This document shows, piece by piece, positions 18,745 to 28,377 of a stretch of DNA of 64,000 bases (position 1 is the stretch's first letter; the number at the start of each line of letters is the position of its first letter). Both the position numbers and the translations under genes were made by a program. Origin of the DNA: Blattabacterium sp. DPU (GTDB lineage: Bacteria; Bacteroidota; Bacteroidia; Flavobacteriales; Blattabacteriaceae); the NCBI RefSeq assembly GCF_011290385.1, contig NZ_CP049785.1:409008-473007 (forward strand), read 5' to 3'. Under the pieces are notes generated by a model. The model made no database searches. It saw only the letters and a list, made by a program, of their open reading frames with translations, and was not told the origin of the DNA.

Positions 18745-21072
18745 GTGAATTCAACAATACTTATTATTATGAAACTTTTTTATCCCTCAATTATAGTGGT
18801 TATTTTTTTCTTATCTATATTTGATCTTATTGTTGGTTTAATTAATGATGCCGTTAATTTTCTAAATTCTGCTATTGGATCTCAAGTTGCTTCTCGTAGA
18901 ACTATCATGATTTTTGCCAGTTTAGGTATTTTATTAGGAGCTTTTTTGTCTAGTGGAATGATGGAAGTAGCGAGAAAAGGGGTTTTTGATCCTTCTTATT
19001 TTTATTTTTCAGATATTATTTTTATTTTTTTAGCGGTAATGATATCCGATATTATTTTATTGGATATTTTCAATACATTAGGATTACCCACTTCTACTAC
19101 TGTATCTATGGTTTTTTGCTTGTTAGGGGCTGCTTTCAGTATTGCCATGATAAAAATGACTTCTCCATTGAATGATGAACCTTTTCATCATTTAACTTTA
19201 TACATTAAAACCGAAAAAACATTCACCATTAGTATAGGTATTTTTTTATCTATTATTATTTCTTTTACTTTCGGGGCTTTTATTCACTATTTTATTCGTT
19301 CTTTATTTAGTTTTGAATATGAAAGTAGATTAAAATATATAGGGGTAATATGGAGTGCTATTTCACTGAGCAGCATGACTTATTTTCTTATTGTAAGAGG
19401 TCTTCATAGTACTTTACAGGGTTTGATTGATGAAAATTTAGTAGGATTTTCCTCATTTATTCAACATTTCATAAAATGGACTCATCATAATTTTTTTATT
19501 TTTTTGCTTATATTATTTTCAACGTGGACTATTATAGCAAAAATATTTGTTTCTTTAGGATATAATATTTTAAAATTTGTCGTATTATATGGTACTTTTT
19601 CTTTAGCTATGGCTTTTGCAGGGAATGATTTAGTAAATTTTATTGGAATTCCTATAGCTAGTATACAATCATATAACATATGGAAAGAATCGGGTAGTCC
19701 TCCTGCTGAAAAATTCAATATGAAAAGTTTGTCTGGAAATGTACAGGTCCCTTCCTCTGTTTTAATTATTGCAGGTATGATCATGATATTCACTCTTTGG
19801 TTTTCCAAAAAAACAAAAAACATAACAAGTACAGAAATTAATTTAAGTAGACAAAATGAAGGCCCAGAAAAATTTTTATCCAATTCTTTTTCTAGAATAA
19901 TAGTTAGATTTTTTTTATATATTGGGAATCAATTTTTTGAATTGTTTCCTAAAAGACTTTTGGTTAAAATAGAAAAAAACTTTAAGCAAAAAAAAATACA
20001 AAAAGAAGAAAACGGAGCTTTTGACCTAGTTAGAGCTTCTGCGAATTTAACTATATCCAGTATATTGATATCTATAGCCACAGTTCAAAAACTTCCATTA
20101 TCTACTACTTTTGTTACTTTTATGGTATCTATGGGGACTTCTCTTGCAGACAGAGCATGGGATAGAGAAAGTGCTGTTTATAGAGTTTCAGGAGTCTTAA
20201 AAGTTATAAGAGGATGGTTTTTAACAGGTTTAATAGCCTTTACCATGGCAGGAATGACGGCTATTTTTTTATACTTTTTTAAAATATGGGCTTTATCTTT
20301 TCTTATTTTTTTTATTTTATTTGTTTTTTATAGAAGCTACAAAAACTATAATAAAATGCAAAATAAAAAAATAGAAGAAAAACCGTTTTTTGGGGTAGTA
20401 AATCTTACTTTTGAGAGTACTTTAAGCAAAACCTTAGACATTCTACTCCCTATACTTGAATACATTGAAAATATTTACAAAAGTAGCATAGAAGGAATTA
20501 CTAAAGAAGATTTAAAAACTCTTCAAGAAAGTAGAAATAATTTCTTCAAAGTAAAAGAAAATTTTACAAATGTACATAATTCTTTAGTTAAAGTGATTAG
20601 AAAAACTAAAAATTGTGAACCAATTGCTGGAATTCTTTATATACATATATATAATAAAACTAGAGAAATCATTGAATCTTCAGATATTATTACGAATCAT
20701 ACATTATTTCATGTCATCAATAGTCATAAACCTTTACAATACCAACAGAAGAAAAATTTACGAATACTTGAGTATCTTATGATTGAACATTTTAATATCA
20801 TCCAAAAAATAATAAGGGATAAAAGTTATAAAAAAATTAAATTTCCTTGTACTATACAAAATCAAATTTTAAAAAAAATTGAGGAGCAAATGAATCAACA
20901 AGTGATGGGTATTATACGTCAAAAATATGGAACAAAAAATACATTTTTAATGTTGGATATTCTTTTAGAATCAAAAAAAATTACGGGAAGTATAAAAGAT
21001 CTCATTGTATTATATAACAATGCGTTATCTCATATTTCATCCAAAAAAGACGCGTCTTTTTTAGCATTCTAA
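18745..21072 (+). CDS. PiT-family inorganic phosphate transporter
   Basis: Low-affinity phosphate (or metal-phosphate) transporter in the inner membrane. The repeated PiT signature appears as GLINDAVNFLNSAIGSQVASRR near residue 30 and as AFAGNDLVNFIGIPIASIQSY in the middle. Another conserved region is LSTTFVTFMVSMGTSLADRAWDRESAVYRVSGVL. At 775 residues it has a long soluble C-terminal tail after the last membrane segment, common in Bacteroidota PiT proteins and reminiscent of a fused PhoU-like helical regulator (inference). The first codon is GTG; an ATG 8 codons in (18769) is an alternative. The 3' end overlaps the LuxE-like gene by 12 bases. Confidence 0.88.
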   Translation: MNSTILIIMKLFYPSIIVVIFFLSIFDLIVGLINDAVNFLNSAIGSQVASRRTIMIFASLGILLGAFLSSGMMEVARKGVFDPSYFYFSDIIFIFLAVMISDIILLDIFNTLGLPTSTTVSMVFCLLGAAFSIAMIKMTSPLNDEPFHHLTLYIKTEKTFTISIGIFLSIIISFTFGAFIHYFIRSLFSFEYESRLKYIGVIWSAISLSSMTYFLIVRGLHSTLQGLIDENLVGFSSFIQHFIKWTHHNFFIFLLILFSTWTIIAKIFVSLGYNILKFVVLYGTFSLAMAFAGNDLVNFIGIPIASIQSYNIWKESGSPPAEKFNMKSLSGNVQVPSSVLIIAGMIMIFTLWFSKKTKNITSTEINLSRQNEGPEKFLSNSFSRIIVRFFLYIGNQFFELFPKRLLVKIEKNFKQKKIQKEENGAFDLVRASANLTISSILISIATVQKLPLSTTFVTFMVSMGTSLADRAWDRESAVYRVSGVLKVIRGWFLTGLIAFTMAGMTAIFLYFFKIWALSFLIFFILFVFYRSYKNYNKMQNKKIEEKPFFGVVNLTFESTLSKTLDILLPILEYIENIYKSSIEGITKEDLKTLQESRNNFFKVKENFTNVHNSLVKVIRKTKNCEPIAGILYIHIYNKTREIIESSDIITNHTLFHVINSHKPLQYQQKKNLRILEYLMIEHFNIIQKIIRDKSYKKIKFPCTIQNQILKKIEEQMNQQVMGIIRQKYGTKNTFLMLDILLESKKITGSIKDLIVLYNNALSHISSKKDASFLAF

Positions 21073-22068
21073 AAAATGTGGAGTCATGAGATTACATCCT
21101 CGTATATCTGAAAAATCCATTCTTCCTAATACTTCAAATTCATTATCATTAATTTTTTTTCCTAAATCTTCTGTAGAAATAAAAGGGCAAGATAAATAAT
21201 TTGATAAATCAATAATATCAATTCCTCCTATTTTATTGTTATTGATATGTATAAAAGGATCTTCAGGATCTCTGATATATACTTTCATCCAAGGAGGACA
21301 TTGAAATTTTCCGTTTTTTTTTGCATATGCTTGAGAAAGCAATTCTGTCATTCCATATTCAGAATGGATTTCCTTTACACAAAAAAATTTTTTTAAAATA
21401 TCGTGTAATTCTTCTCTAATAATTTCTTTCCTTTTCCCTTTCATTCCTCCTGTTTCCATAATTATCACCTTGTTTTTAGATTCATTTTTTTGCATATTTT
21501 GTTGCAAATGATTATTTTTTTCTATAAAATCCAATAGAAAAAAACTAAGTCCAAAAATGAAAATATTTTTATCATTTTGATTCGAAAAGATATCTTTATA
21601 ATTATGATAAGGAATAAAATGACTTCCATTTTTATGGGTTTGTTGTATCAAATATTTTATCATATAAATTAAAGAAGAATCTTTTCGATTTGTAGGAATA
21701 AATCCTAAAAACTTAAATTTTTCTATGGGACCATAGAAAAATTCAAAACTATTTCGAATACTATCAATATAAATATTCAAATTTTTTACATAATGTTTAC
21801 TTTTTATTCCAGTAGTTCCACTGCTAGTAAAAATGATATCGTAATCATCTGTTGTTCTACTACTAAAAATACGATGTGTTTTAAAAAAGGAAATAGGCAA
21901 AAAAGGAATTTCAGAAATATTTTTTATTTCAAATGGATTTATTTCTAAAAATTGAAGATAATTTTTATAAGTTATGTTATTTTTTATTTGATCATGAAAT
22001 ATATTCCATGTTAAATTATCAAATTCTTTATTTGATAATATGGAAAAAATTTTTTCTTTAAAATTCAT
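21061..22068 (-). CDS. LuxE-like acyl-protein synthetase / adenylate-forming enzyme
   Basis: Member of the LuxE-like branch of the ANL (acyl-adenylate-forming) superfamily. The adenylation P-loop appears as IIFTSSGTTGIKSKHY near residue 90. Later motifs include METGGMKGKR and SEYGMTELLSQAY, resembling the core YGxTE signature, and a final STEDLGKKI. At 335 residues it is a little shorter than LuxE (about 370). It has nothing to do with bioluminescence here. In free-living flavobacteria similar genes exist without a known job; fatty-acyl activation is the best guess. Its start overlaps the CvpA-like gene by 11 bases. Confidence 0.68.
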   Translation of the reverse strand: MNFKEKIFSILSNKEFDNLTWNIFHDQIKNNITYKNYLQFLEINPFEIKNISEIPFLPISFFKTHRIFSSRTTDDYDIIFTSSGTTGIKSKHYVKNLNIYIDSIRNSFEFFYGPIEKFKFLGFIPTNRKDSSLIYMIKYLIQQTHKNGSHFIPYHNYKDIFSNQNDKNIFIFGLSFFLLDFIEKNNHLQQNMQKNESKNKVIIMETGGMKGKRKEIIREELHDILKKFFCVKEIHSEYGMTELLSQAYAKKNGKFQCPPWMKVYIRDPEDPFIHINNNKIGGIDIIDLSNYLSCPFISTEDLGKKINDNEFEVLGRMDFSDIRGCNLMTPHFLEC

Positions 22069-22561
22069 AAAATTTAAAATATAATTCTTTCAATTTGTTT
22101 AATAAAGATTCTTTTTTAGGGAAAAAAAATTGAAATTTTTTTTCAAAGGAATTTTGAAAAAAATCATAAGGAAAGAGATCTATTTTGTTATTTGCTTCTT
22201 TTAGTAAAAAAATACATATTGAAAAATAAAAAAAATATTTAATCATACCTAATATCCCACCACCTAATCTATCTATAGGTTTTATCCATGTGATGATCAT
22301 GATGAATTCTATGATTTTTTTAATTATAAAAGCTATAAAAATAATAGAAAAAAGCGAAATTATTATAGAATACATTATCAATAATTTTTTGCTTACTATA
22401 TTGATTTCTTTTAATATTCCTTTTACGAAATAAAAAACATAAAAACCTTTGAAAATAAACATAAGAAATATCATAAACATGAATAATTGAGAAATTAATC
22501 CTTTTTTATATCCATGATATCCACCATATAAAACTATAATTATAATGATTATATCTAACAT
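22058..22561 (-). CDS. CvpA-family membrane protein
   Basis: Small inner-membrane protein with about four hydrophobic segments in 167 residues. The N-terminus LDIIIIIIVLYGGYHGYKKGLISQLF and the later DRLGGGILGMIKYFFYFS match the CvpA family (named for colicin V production; general role unknown, possibly envelope homeostasis). It overlaps the LuxE-like gene downstream and is divergent from the small gene before pheS with 35 bases between them. Confidence 0.72.
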   Translation of the reverse strand: MLDIIIIIIVLYGGYHGYKKGLISQLFMFMIFLMFIFKGFYVFYFVKGILKEINIVSKKLLIMYSIIISLFSIIFIAFIIKKIIEFIMIITWIKPIDRLGGGILGMIKYFFYFSICIFLLKEANNKIDLFPYDFFQNSFEKKFQFFFPKKESLLNKLKELYFKFYEF

Positions 22562-22596
22562 AATTGTTTATTTTTAAATAAAATGGAAAAAAATTT

Positions 22597-22944
22597 ATGC
22601 AACAATTTTATATCAATTGGAATAAAGTCATATCATATATACAAAATAATTTTTCTATAGAAGGAAAAATTGATATAATTGGAATTATTTACCTAATAGG
22701 AATTCAAGAATTAGGAAAAGGAAAAAATCAAATTTTCAATAAAGAAGATAAAATCAATATTCTACATATTGCAATATGTAGAATATTAGAGCCATTTGGT
22801 TATTATTTATTTATTGGAAGAGATAAGGAAGGATGGCCTCATTATATATTGAAAAATAAGATTCCTTTTAATCATAAAGAACAATTATTTTTAATTCAAA
22901 AAGCTATTATTCGTTATATGAATGACGAAAATATTATTGAATAA
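22597..22944 (+). CDS. Small conserved Bacteroidota protein upstream of pheS
   Basis: A 115-residue soluble protein of unknown function. It has no membrane segment or signal peptide. Conserved-looking features are [31 protein letters not shown] and [11 protein letters not shown] recall similar proteins as uncharacterised Bacteroidota families; I cannot name a domain. It is two bases upstream of pheS and probably cotranscribed. A 32-bp perfect palindrome lies inside the coding region. Confidence 0.7.
   Translation: MQQFYINWNKVISYIQNNFSIEGKIDIIGIIYLIGIQELGKGKNQIFNKEDKINILHIAICRILEPFGYYLFIGRDKEGWPHYILKNKIPFNHKEQLFLIQKAIIRYMNDENIIE
22756..22787. repeat. 32-bp perfect palindrome within a coding region
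   Basis: Left arm AATATTCTACATATTG (22756-22771) and right arm CAATATGTAGAATATT (22772-22787) are exact reverse complements with no spacer. The pairing stops at both flanks. It encodes [11 protein letters not shown] in the small protein before pheS. The RNA could fold into a long hairpin with a tight loop; function unknown. Confidence 0.9.
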
Positions 22945-22946
22945 AT

Positions 22947-23939
22947 ATGGATAAAAAAATAGAAAAAATTAAAAAAGAAATAAAATGTTTTCACATTAAA
23001 ACATATGATGATTTAGAAACATTTAGAATTAAATTTTTAGGTAAAAAAAAAGGAATTATTACAATATTATTTAAAGAATTAAGTAAAATTCATATACATA
23101 AAAGAAAAATTTTCGGAAAAATTATTAATGAATTAAAAAAAGAAACTCAAAATAAAATAAATATTTTTCATTACAAATACAAAAATGATGATCATAAAAA
23201 TGATAAAGACGCTAAATTTGATCCTACTATACCTGGAAAATCGGTAGAAATTGGATCTAGACATCCCCTGTCTATTCTAAATAATAGAATCATAGATCTT
23301 TTTATGAAAATTGGATTTACTTATGTAGATGGACCTGAAATAGAAGACGATTGGCATAATTTTACAGCTTTAAACATTCCTATATTTCATCCATCTAGAG
23401 ATATGCAAGATACATTTTTTTTGTGCAAAAATCCAGATATTTTGTTGCGTACACATACTTCTTCTGTGCAAATACGGTATATGAAAAAACATAAACCCCC
23501 TTTTCGTATATTATCTATCGGAAAAGTATATAGAAATGAAACAATTTCATCACGTTCCAATTTCATGTTTCATCAAGCGGAAGGGTTTTATATTGACAAA
23601 AAAGTTTCTTTTTCCAATTTAAAACAAACGATTCATTATTTAATCACTTCTCTTTTTGGAAAAGCGAAAATTAGATTTCGTCCTTCTTATTTTCCATTCA
23701 CAGAGCCTAGTGCGGAAGTAGATATTTATTGTAATAATGAATGGATAGAAATTATGGGTTGTGGAATGGTAGACCCCCAAGTTTTTAAAAATGTAAATAT
23801 TGATGCAGAAATTTATTCTGGATTTGCTTTTGGATTGGGAATTGAACGTTTAGCTTTAATCATTTACAAAATGAAAGATATTAGAATTTATTTTGATAAT
23901 GATATTCGTTTTTTAAAACAATTCAAAAGTGAATTTTAG
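22947..23939 (+). CDS. pheS: Phenylalanyl-tRNA synthetase alpha subunit
   Basis: Catalytic subunit of the tetrameric enzyme that charges tRNA-Phe. The N-terminal coiled coil is Lys-rich. Class II features: [39 protein letters not shown] (motif 2 region), [22 protein letters not shown], and motif 3 [14 protein letters not shown]. At 330 residues it is normal. pheT is not adjacent, as often in Bacteroidota. The 3' end overlaps rlmB by 17 bases. Confidence 0.97.
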   Translation: MDKKIEKIKKEIKCFHIKTYDDLETFRIKFLGKKKGIITILFKELSKIHIHKRKIFGKIINELKKETQNKINIFHYKYKNDDHKNDKDAKFDPTIPGKSVEIGSRHPLSILNNRIIDLFMKIGFTYVDGPEIEDDWHNFTALNIPIFHPSRDMQDTFFLCKNPDILLRTHTSSVQIRYMKKHKPPFRILSIGKVYRNETISSRSNFMFHQAEGFYIDKKVSFSNLKQTIHYLITSLFGKAKIRFRPSYFPFTEPSAEVDIYCNNEWIEIMGCGMVDPQVFKNVNIDAEIYSGFAFGLGIERLALIIYKMKDIRIYFDNDIRFLKQFKSEF

Positions 23940-24684
23940 ATTGATATTTTCTTTGTCTGTAAATTTCATATAAAATAATGCCACAAGCTACAGAAACATT
24001 TAAAGATGAAATTCCTTTAATTACTGGAATTCCTACTTTTTCGTAGGAAATTGTTAAATATTTTGAAGAAACTCCTTTTTCTTCATTTCCTAGGATTAAA
24101 GCAACTGGACCTGAAAAATCAATATTGTACCAATATATATTGGATTTTTCTGTCGCAGAAACGATTTTTAATCCAGAATTTTTCAAAAATTCTATCGTAT
24201 TCAATATATTTTTTTCTTGACATATAGGAACTTTAAATAAAGCACCTGAAGAAGTTTTTATTGAATCAGATCCAATCATAGCTGTATCTTTTTTTGGAAT
24301 AATGATAGCGTCTACTCCTGCACATGCAGACGTACGTATTATAGATCCAAAATTTCTGACATCTGTTATTCGATCTAAAATGATTAATAGTGGATTTTTT
24401 CCTTTTTCATAAAATATGGGAAGCAAATCTTCTATATGATAAGTTTCTATAGGATAAATAATTGCAAAAACTCCTTGATGATTTTTATTTCTTAATTGAT
24501 AAAATTTTTGTTTCGAAACGGTTTGAATTGGAATATGTTCTTTATTGGAAAGATGTATTAATTTTTTGTAAGCATTCGATACTTGTCTCAATCCTTTTTG
24601 AAAAAAAAGTGTTCTAATAGTTCTTTTAGCTATAATCGCTTCTATCAATGGATGTATTCCATAAACAATTTCTAATTTTTTCAT
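23923..24684 (-). CDS. rlmB: 23S rRNA 2'-O-ribose methyltransferase of the TrmH/RlmB family
   Basis: SPOUT-class enzyme that methylates a ribose 2'-OH, in RlmB the Gm2251 site of 23S rRNA. An N-terminal substrate-binding domain begins [10 protein letters not shown]. The SpoU catalytic motifs are [39 protein letters not shown] and [22 protein letters not shown]. The 253 residues fit RlmB. Specificity between RlmB and related TrmH members cannot be proven from sequence. It ends inside pheS and is followed upstream by two small envelope genes on the same strand. Confidence 0.88.
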   Translation of the reverse strand: MKKLEIVYGIHPLIEAIIAKRTIRTLFFQKGLRQVSNAYKKLIHLSNKEHIPIQTVSKQKFYQLRNKNHQGVFAIIYPIETYHIEDLLPIFYEKGKNPLLIILDRITDVRNFGSIIRTSACAGVDAIIIPKKDTAMIGSDSIKTSSGALFKVPICQEKNILNTIEFLKNSGLKIVSATEKSNIYWYNIDFSGPVALILGNEEKGVSSKYLTISYEKVGIPVIKGISSLNVSVACGIILYEIYRQRKYQSKIHF

Positions 24685-24690
24685 ACAAAA

Positions 24691-25020
24691 CTATTTTTTG
24701 CCATCAAAAATTTTAATAAAATATTTATTTAATAAATTTTTTATTAAAAATCGTGTCATATATTTACCAAAATAAAATATGATAAAAAAAATTAAAAAAT
24801 ACAAAATAGTAATAATTCCAAATCCTATAACATAATTTCCAAAATAAAAAGAAAGAAAAAAACACAAAGAAAGACTTATTAAAAATAAAATAACAATGCA
24901 AAATATCAATAATAAAAAAATCAAAAAAATCTCTGTTATAATAGAAATTAACATTTGAATGACCTCATTTTTAAAAATACACCATTTCTTATGGATAAAA
25001 TTTTTAATGAAAATGAACAT
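24691..25020 (-). CDS. Small membrane protein, phage-holin-like family
   Basis: A 109-residue protein with an N-terminal amphipathic or basic stretch and two strong hydrophobic segments (about residues 23-55 and 63-90), then a basic tail. This is the layout of the Phage_holin_3_6-type family found beside YtxH-like genes in Bacteroidota. There is no phage context, so a holin job is not implied. It lies between rlmB and the YtxH-like gene. Confidence 0.5.
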   Translation of the reverse strand: MFIFIKNFIHKKWCIFKNEVIQMLISIITEIFLIFLLLIFCIVILFLISLSLCFFLSFYFGNYVIGFGIITILYFLIFFIIFYFGKYMTRFLIKNLLNKYFIKIFDGKK

Positions 25021-25052
25021 TTGAAAACTTTCAAAAAAAAACTTATTAAGTT

Positions 25053-25325
25053 TTAAGTTCCTAATTCATCTTCTACTTGTTCTACTTGATCCATTTTATC
25101 TATCTTATTTTTTTTCCATTTAGATTCAAAATTTGATTTAATTTTATGAACTTTTTCCCCAATTTTTTTACCAATTTCCTGTAAGTTATCTCTTAGTTTT
25201 TCTGTTTTTTTTTCTAATATATTTTTTATTTTTTCCTCTTTTTTTGGAGTTAATATCATTCCCAATATTAATCCTGCCATAGTTCCGAAAAAGACTCCCC
25301 AAAAAAAATTTCCTCCTTTTTTCAT
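25053..25325 (-). CDS. YtxH-domain small envelope protein
   Basis: A 90-residue protein starting MKKGGNFFWGVFFG, with one glycine-rich membrane segment (GTMAGLILGMILTP) followed by a charged, helical, Lys/Glu-rich tail. This matches the YtxH-like family of stress-linked membrane proteins. The frame is open to 25361, but the ATG at 25325 gives the typical N-terminus. It probably forms an operon with the holin-like gene and rlmB. Function unknown. Confidence 0.6.
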   Translation of the reverse strand: MKKGGNFFWGVFFGTMAGLILGMILTPKKEEKIKNILEKKTEKLRDNLQEIGKKIGEKVHKIKSNFESKWKKNKIDKMDQVEQVEDELGT

Positions 25326-25412
25326 AAATAATATTTTTTTACTATAGATAAATTTAATCATACAATATTTACGTACAAAATTGTATTTATGTATTTATGA
25401 AATATTTTTCAC

Positions 25413-26435
25413 ATGTTCATTAAAAAAAATTTTTCTCTAAAAAAATTTAATACATTTGGAATAAATGTTTATGCTCGTTATTTTGTAGAAGTGAAAAATA
25501 TAGAAGAAATTATAAAAATTTTTGACATATATCCATACATTTCGAAACTTTTTTTAGGAAATGGAAGTAATATTCTTTTTTTAAAAAACTATTATCCGGG
25601 ATTAGTGATGAAAATAGGAATAAAAGGAAAGAAAATAATCAAAGAAAATGATTCTAAAGTCATTGTTCAAGCATATGCTGGAGAAAATTGGAATGAATTT
25701 GTAAATTGGACGATAAAAAAAGGATTTAGTGGATTAGAAAACTTATCATCGATTCCAGGTACAGTTGGAGCAGCTCCCATTCAAAATATTGGAGCATATG
25801 GAGCAGAAGTAAAAGATACTTTGATAAAAGTACAAGTATATGAAATAAATCATAGAAAAATCATAGAATTTACACGTGAAGAATGTCAATTGACATATCG
25901 TTATTCTCTTTTTAAGCTTCCTCATTATAGAAACAAATTTATTATTTTATCTGTTTATTTTCTTTTAAATAAGAAATATAAACAATTAAATACATCTTAT
26001 GTGGAAATTCAAAAAGAATTAGAAAACATGAAAATAAAAATACCTACTCTTAACGATTTAAGTCAGGCAATTTTTAATATTAGACAAAAAAAACTTCCAA
26101 ATCCCAAAAAAATTGGAAATGCTGGTAGTTTTTTTATAAATCCTATAGTAGAAATCTTATACTTTAAAAAACTAAAACATAAATATCCCGATATTACAGG
26201 TTATAGTATTTCTAATCACGAAATAAAATTATCTACTAATTCATTAATAGAAAATATAGGATGGAAAGGAAAAAAAATTGGAAATGTGGGAATATATAAA
26301 AGAAAACCTATCATTTTAGTAAACTATGGAAAAGCTACTGGAATGGAAATATATTCTTTTTCAGAACAAATAAAGAAAAACATAAAAAAAAAGTTTGGGA
26401 TTTCTTTATCAAGAGAAGTTAATGTCATACAATAA
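25413..26435 (+). CDS. murB: UDP-N-acetylenolpyruvoylglucosamine reductase MurB
   Basis: FAD-dependent reductase that makes UDP-N-acetylmuramate. FAD-binding region shows FLGNGSNILFL, GLENLSSIPGTVGAAPIQNIGAYGAEV and the later NPKKIGNAGSFFINPIV with the catalytic serine. The YRYSLFK segment is the conserved Tyr/Arg region of type I MurB. At 340 residues it is full length. It is apart from the dcw cluster, as usual. Confidence 0.95.
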   Translation: MFIKKNFSLKKFNTFGINVYARYFVEVKNIEEIIKIFDIYPYISKLFLGNGSNILFLKNYYPGLVMKIGIKGKKIIKENDSKVIVQAYAGENWNEFVNWTIKKGFSGLENLSSIPGTVGAAPIQNIGAYGAEVKDTLIKVQVYEINHRKIIEFTREECQLTYRYSLFKLPHYRNKFIILSVYFLLNKKYKQLNTSYVEIQKELENMKIKIPTLNDLSQAIFNIRQKKLPNPKKIGNAGSFFINPIVEILYFKKLKHKYPDITGYSISNHEIKLSTNSLIENIGWKGKKIGNVGIYKRKPIILVNYGKATGMEIYSFSEQIKKNIKKKFGISLSREVNVIQ

Positions 26436-26503
26436 ATCAAAATGAATAAAATGATAAAAATAAATCATGAAACAATTTACCTTTTTAAGAAAAACTTGAA
26501 TTT

Positions 26504-27298
26504 ATGTCAATGACTATGACTTTAGAAAAATCGAAACAATACATACAAAATAAAATTAAAGAAAAACCTGATTTTGGAATTTTATTATTAGGAAGTCAAT
26601 TCGATAAACTGATAGAGGAGATTAAAAATCCTACATGTATTTTTTATGAAGAAATCCCCCTTTTTTCAAAAAAAAATTTATATGGAAAATTTTTATTTGG
26701 CAAAATAGAAGATAAAAACGTGGTTTTTTTAATAGAACCTTTTTATGAAGAAAAAAGAACCCATAATTTTCCTATTATTTTGTGTAAAAATATAGGAATA
26801 GACAAATTAATATTGATTAATATTTCTGGTGGAGTAAATCCAAACTACAAAATGGGAGATGTAATGTTAATTAAGGATCATATTAATTTTTATCCGGAAA
26901 GTCCTAATATAAAAGAATTTATTAAAAATAGATTCTTCGAAATTACAGAACCATATGATAAAAAAATGATAGAAATTGCAGAAAATATTGCGATGAATCA
27001 TAATATCATTATTCAAAAAGGAGTATATGTTGCTTATCCTTATCCTAATTATAAGACCTCAGCAGAATATGCTATGATACGATCTATGGGTGGAGATAGT
27101 GTAGGAATGAATATAGTAACAGATGTAATAACAGCTAGATGTATTAATTTACGAGTGTTCGCTATATCCATTATTATGGGAATGGGATTATATAAACCAT
27201 CTAATAATGTACATTATTCCGATTCTAATAAAGAAACAAAAAAAAACATATCTCTACTAATATTAATAATAAAAGAATTTATAAAACTTTGTTTATAA
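26504..27298 (+). CDS. Degenerate purine nucleoside phosphorylase-family protein
   Basis: The fold-level match to PNP-I is good: LINISGGVNPNYKMGDVMLIKDHINFYPE, SAEYAMIRSMGGDSVGMN and RVFAISIIMGMG align with the family. However, key motifs are altered. The phosphate loop GSGLG is GSQFD, the GRFHxYEG motif is replaced by EPFYEEKRTH, the purine-site GPxFET is YPNYKT (Glu to Lys), and GMSTVPEV is GMNIVTDV. The 264-residue frame is intact. I infer it is unlikely to be a working phosphorylase, yet it has not collapsed. TACCTTTT at 26478-26485 resembles a -7 box. The tail faces mrp with an 8-base gap. Confidence 0.75.
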   Translation: MSMTMTLEKSKQYIQNKIKEKPDFGILLLGSQFDKLIEEIKNPTCIFYEEIPLFSKKNLYGKFLFGKIEDKNVVFLIEPFYEEKRTHNFPIILCKNIGIDKLILINISGGVNPNYKMGDVMLIKDHINFYPESPNIKEFIKNRFFEITEPYDKKMIEIAENIAMNHNIIIQKGVYVAYPYPNYKTSAEYAMIRSMGGDSVGMNIVTDVITARCINLRVFAISIIMGMGLYKPSNNVHYSDSNKETKKNISLLILIIKEFIKLCL

Positions 27299-27306
27299 AA
27301 TAATAT

Positions 27307-28308
27307 TTACAATTGATTGATCATATTTTTTGTAATTTCTAGAAATATATTTCTAATATACTCGTTTTTTAAAACAACAGGAATTCCTAAATCTGAATAT
27401 TCTCGTATTGTTTGTAACATGGGGATTTCTCCCATAAAAAAAAGATTCATTTCTTTTGAAAAATTTTTAACTCCATTTTTTCCAAAAAAAAAACATTTTT
27501 CTTGAGTTTTTTTTGAAAAAACATAAGACATATTTTCTATAATTCCAAGTATAGGAACACAAATAGATTTAATCCGAAACATTCCTACAGACCGATTCAC
27601 ATCCGATAAGGCTATTTTTTGAGATGTACTTACCATAACAATTCCTTTTAATGGTATTTCTTGTAAAAGAGATAAATGAATATCGCCTGTTCCTGGAGGT
27701 AAATCTACAATTAAAAAATCTAATTCTCCCCAATTAGTTTCATGCAAAAACTGTCTCAAAACTTTAGTTACCATGGGCCCTCTCCAAACAATCGCTTGTC
27801 CATATTTTGAAAAAAAACCTATAGACAGAATTTTAACTCCATAACTAGTAATAGGATTCATTATTCCATTTTTATGTTGTAGTTTTATAGATTCCTCTTT
27901 AATATTAAACATTAATGGAATAGAAGGCCCATAAATATCCGCATCTAATAATCCAACATGAAAACCCATTTGAACTAAAGTAACCGCTATATTTGTTGCT
28001 ATTGTGGATTTTCCTACTCCTCCTTTTCCAGAAGCTATAGCTATTATATTTTTAACAGGTTTTATTTTTCTATCTGATTTTATTTCTATTTTTATACATA
28101 TTGTATCTAAAATATTTTGATTTTTTATAGAATGAGTAATCTCTTTTATGAGTTTATTTTTTATATGCATAGCAGGATTAGATAAACACAAATAGATTTT
28201 GATTTTATTTTTAGAAAAATCTATTTTTTTTATCCAACCAGATTCAATAATATTTTTATTGTCAATAATAACATTTTCTAACGCTTTTTCTATTTTTTTT
28301 TCATACAT
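27307..28308 (-). CDS. mrp: Mrp/ApbC-type P-loop ATPase (iron-sulfur carrier)
   Basis: Scaffold or carrier that passes Fe-S clusters to target enzymes. An N-terminal MIP18-like (DUF59) domain is followed by the deviant Walker A IAIASGKGGVGKSTIATNIAVTL near residue 95, VGLLDADIYGPSIPLMF, and FLIVDLPPGTGDIHLSLLQ. A typical bacterial CxxC after ENMS is not seen; ENMSYVFSKKTQEKC has a single cysteine, as I believe also occurs in flavobacteria. At 333 residues it is a little short. It fits a need for Fe-S delivery to MtaB and respiratory enzymes. Confidence 0.88.
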   Translation of the reverse strand: MYEKKIEKALENVIIDNKNIIESGWIKKIDFSKNKIKIYLCLSNPAMHIKNKLIKEITHSIKNQNILDTICIKIEIKSDRKIKPVKNIIAIASGKGGVGKSTIATNIAVTLVQMGFHVGLLDADIYGPSIPLMFNIKEESIKLQHKNGIMNPITSYGVKILSIGFFSKYGQAIVWRGPMVTKVLRQFLHETNWGELDFLIVDLPPGTGDIHLSLLQEIPLKGIVMVSTSQKIALSDVNRSVGMFRIKSICVPILGIIENMSYVFSKKTQEKCFFFGKNGVKNFSKEMNLFFMGEIPMLQTIREYSDLGIPVVLKNEYIRNIFLEITKNMINQL

Positions 28309-28377
28309 ATATCACAACATATAATATTCACAATAGTACAAAAAAAATGGCTAGATTTAAAAAAATTCTAAAATAGA

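Noticed and set aside
19485..19883. 132-codon minus-strand frame inside the phosphate transporter gene
   Set aside because: Antisense shadow of a conserved gene; composition follows the sense codons.
21061..22068. Bioluminescence (lux) gene
   Set aside because: Only the LuxE-like acyl-activating fold is present; no luxA/B/C/D nearby.
24691..25020. Prophage remnant suggested by a holin-like protein
   Set aside because: No other phage gene nearby; this family is common beside YtxH-like genes in Bacteroidota chromosomes.
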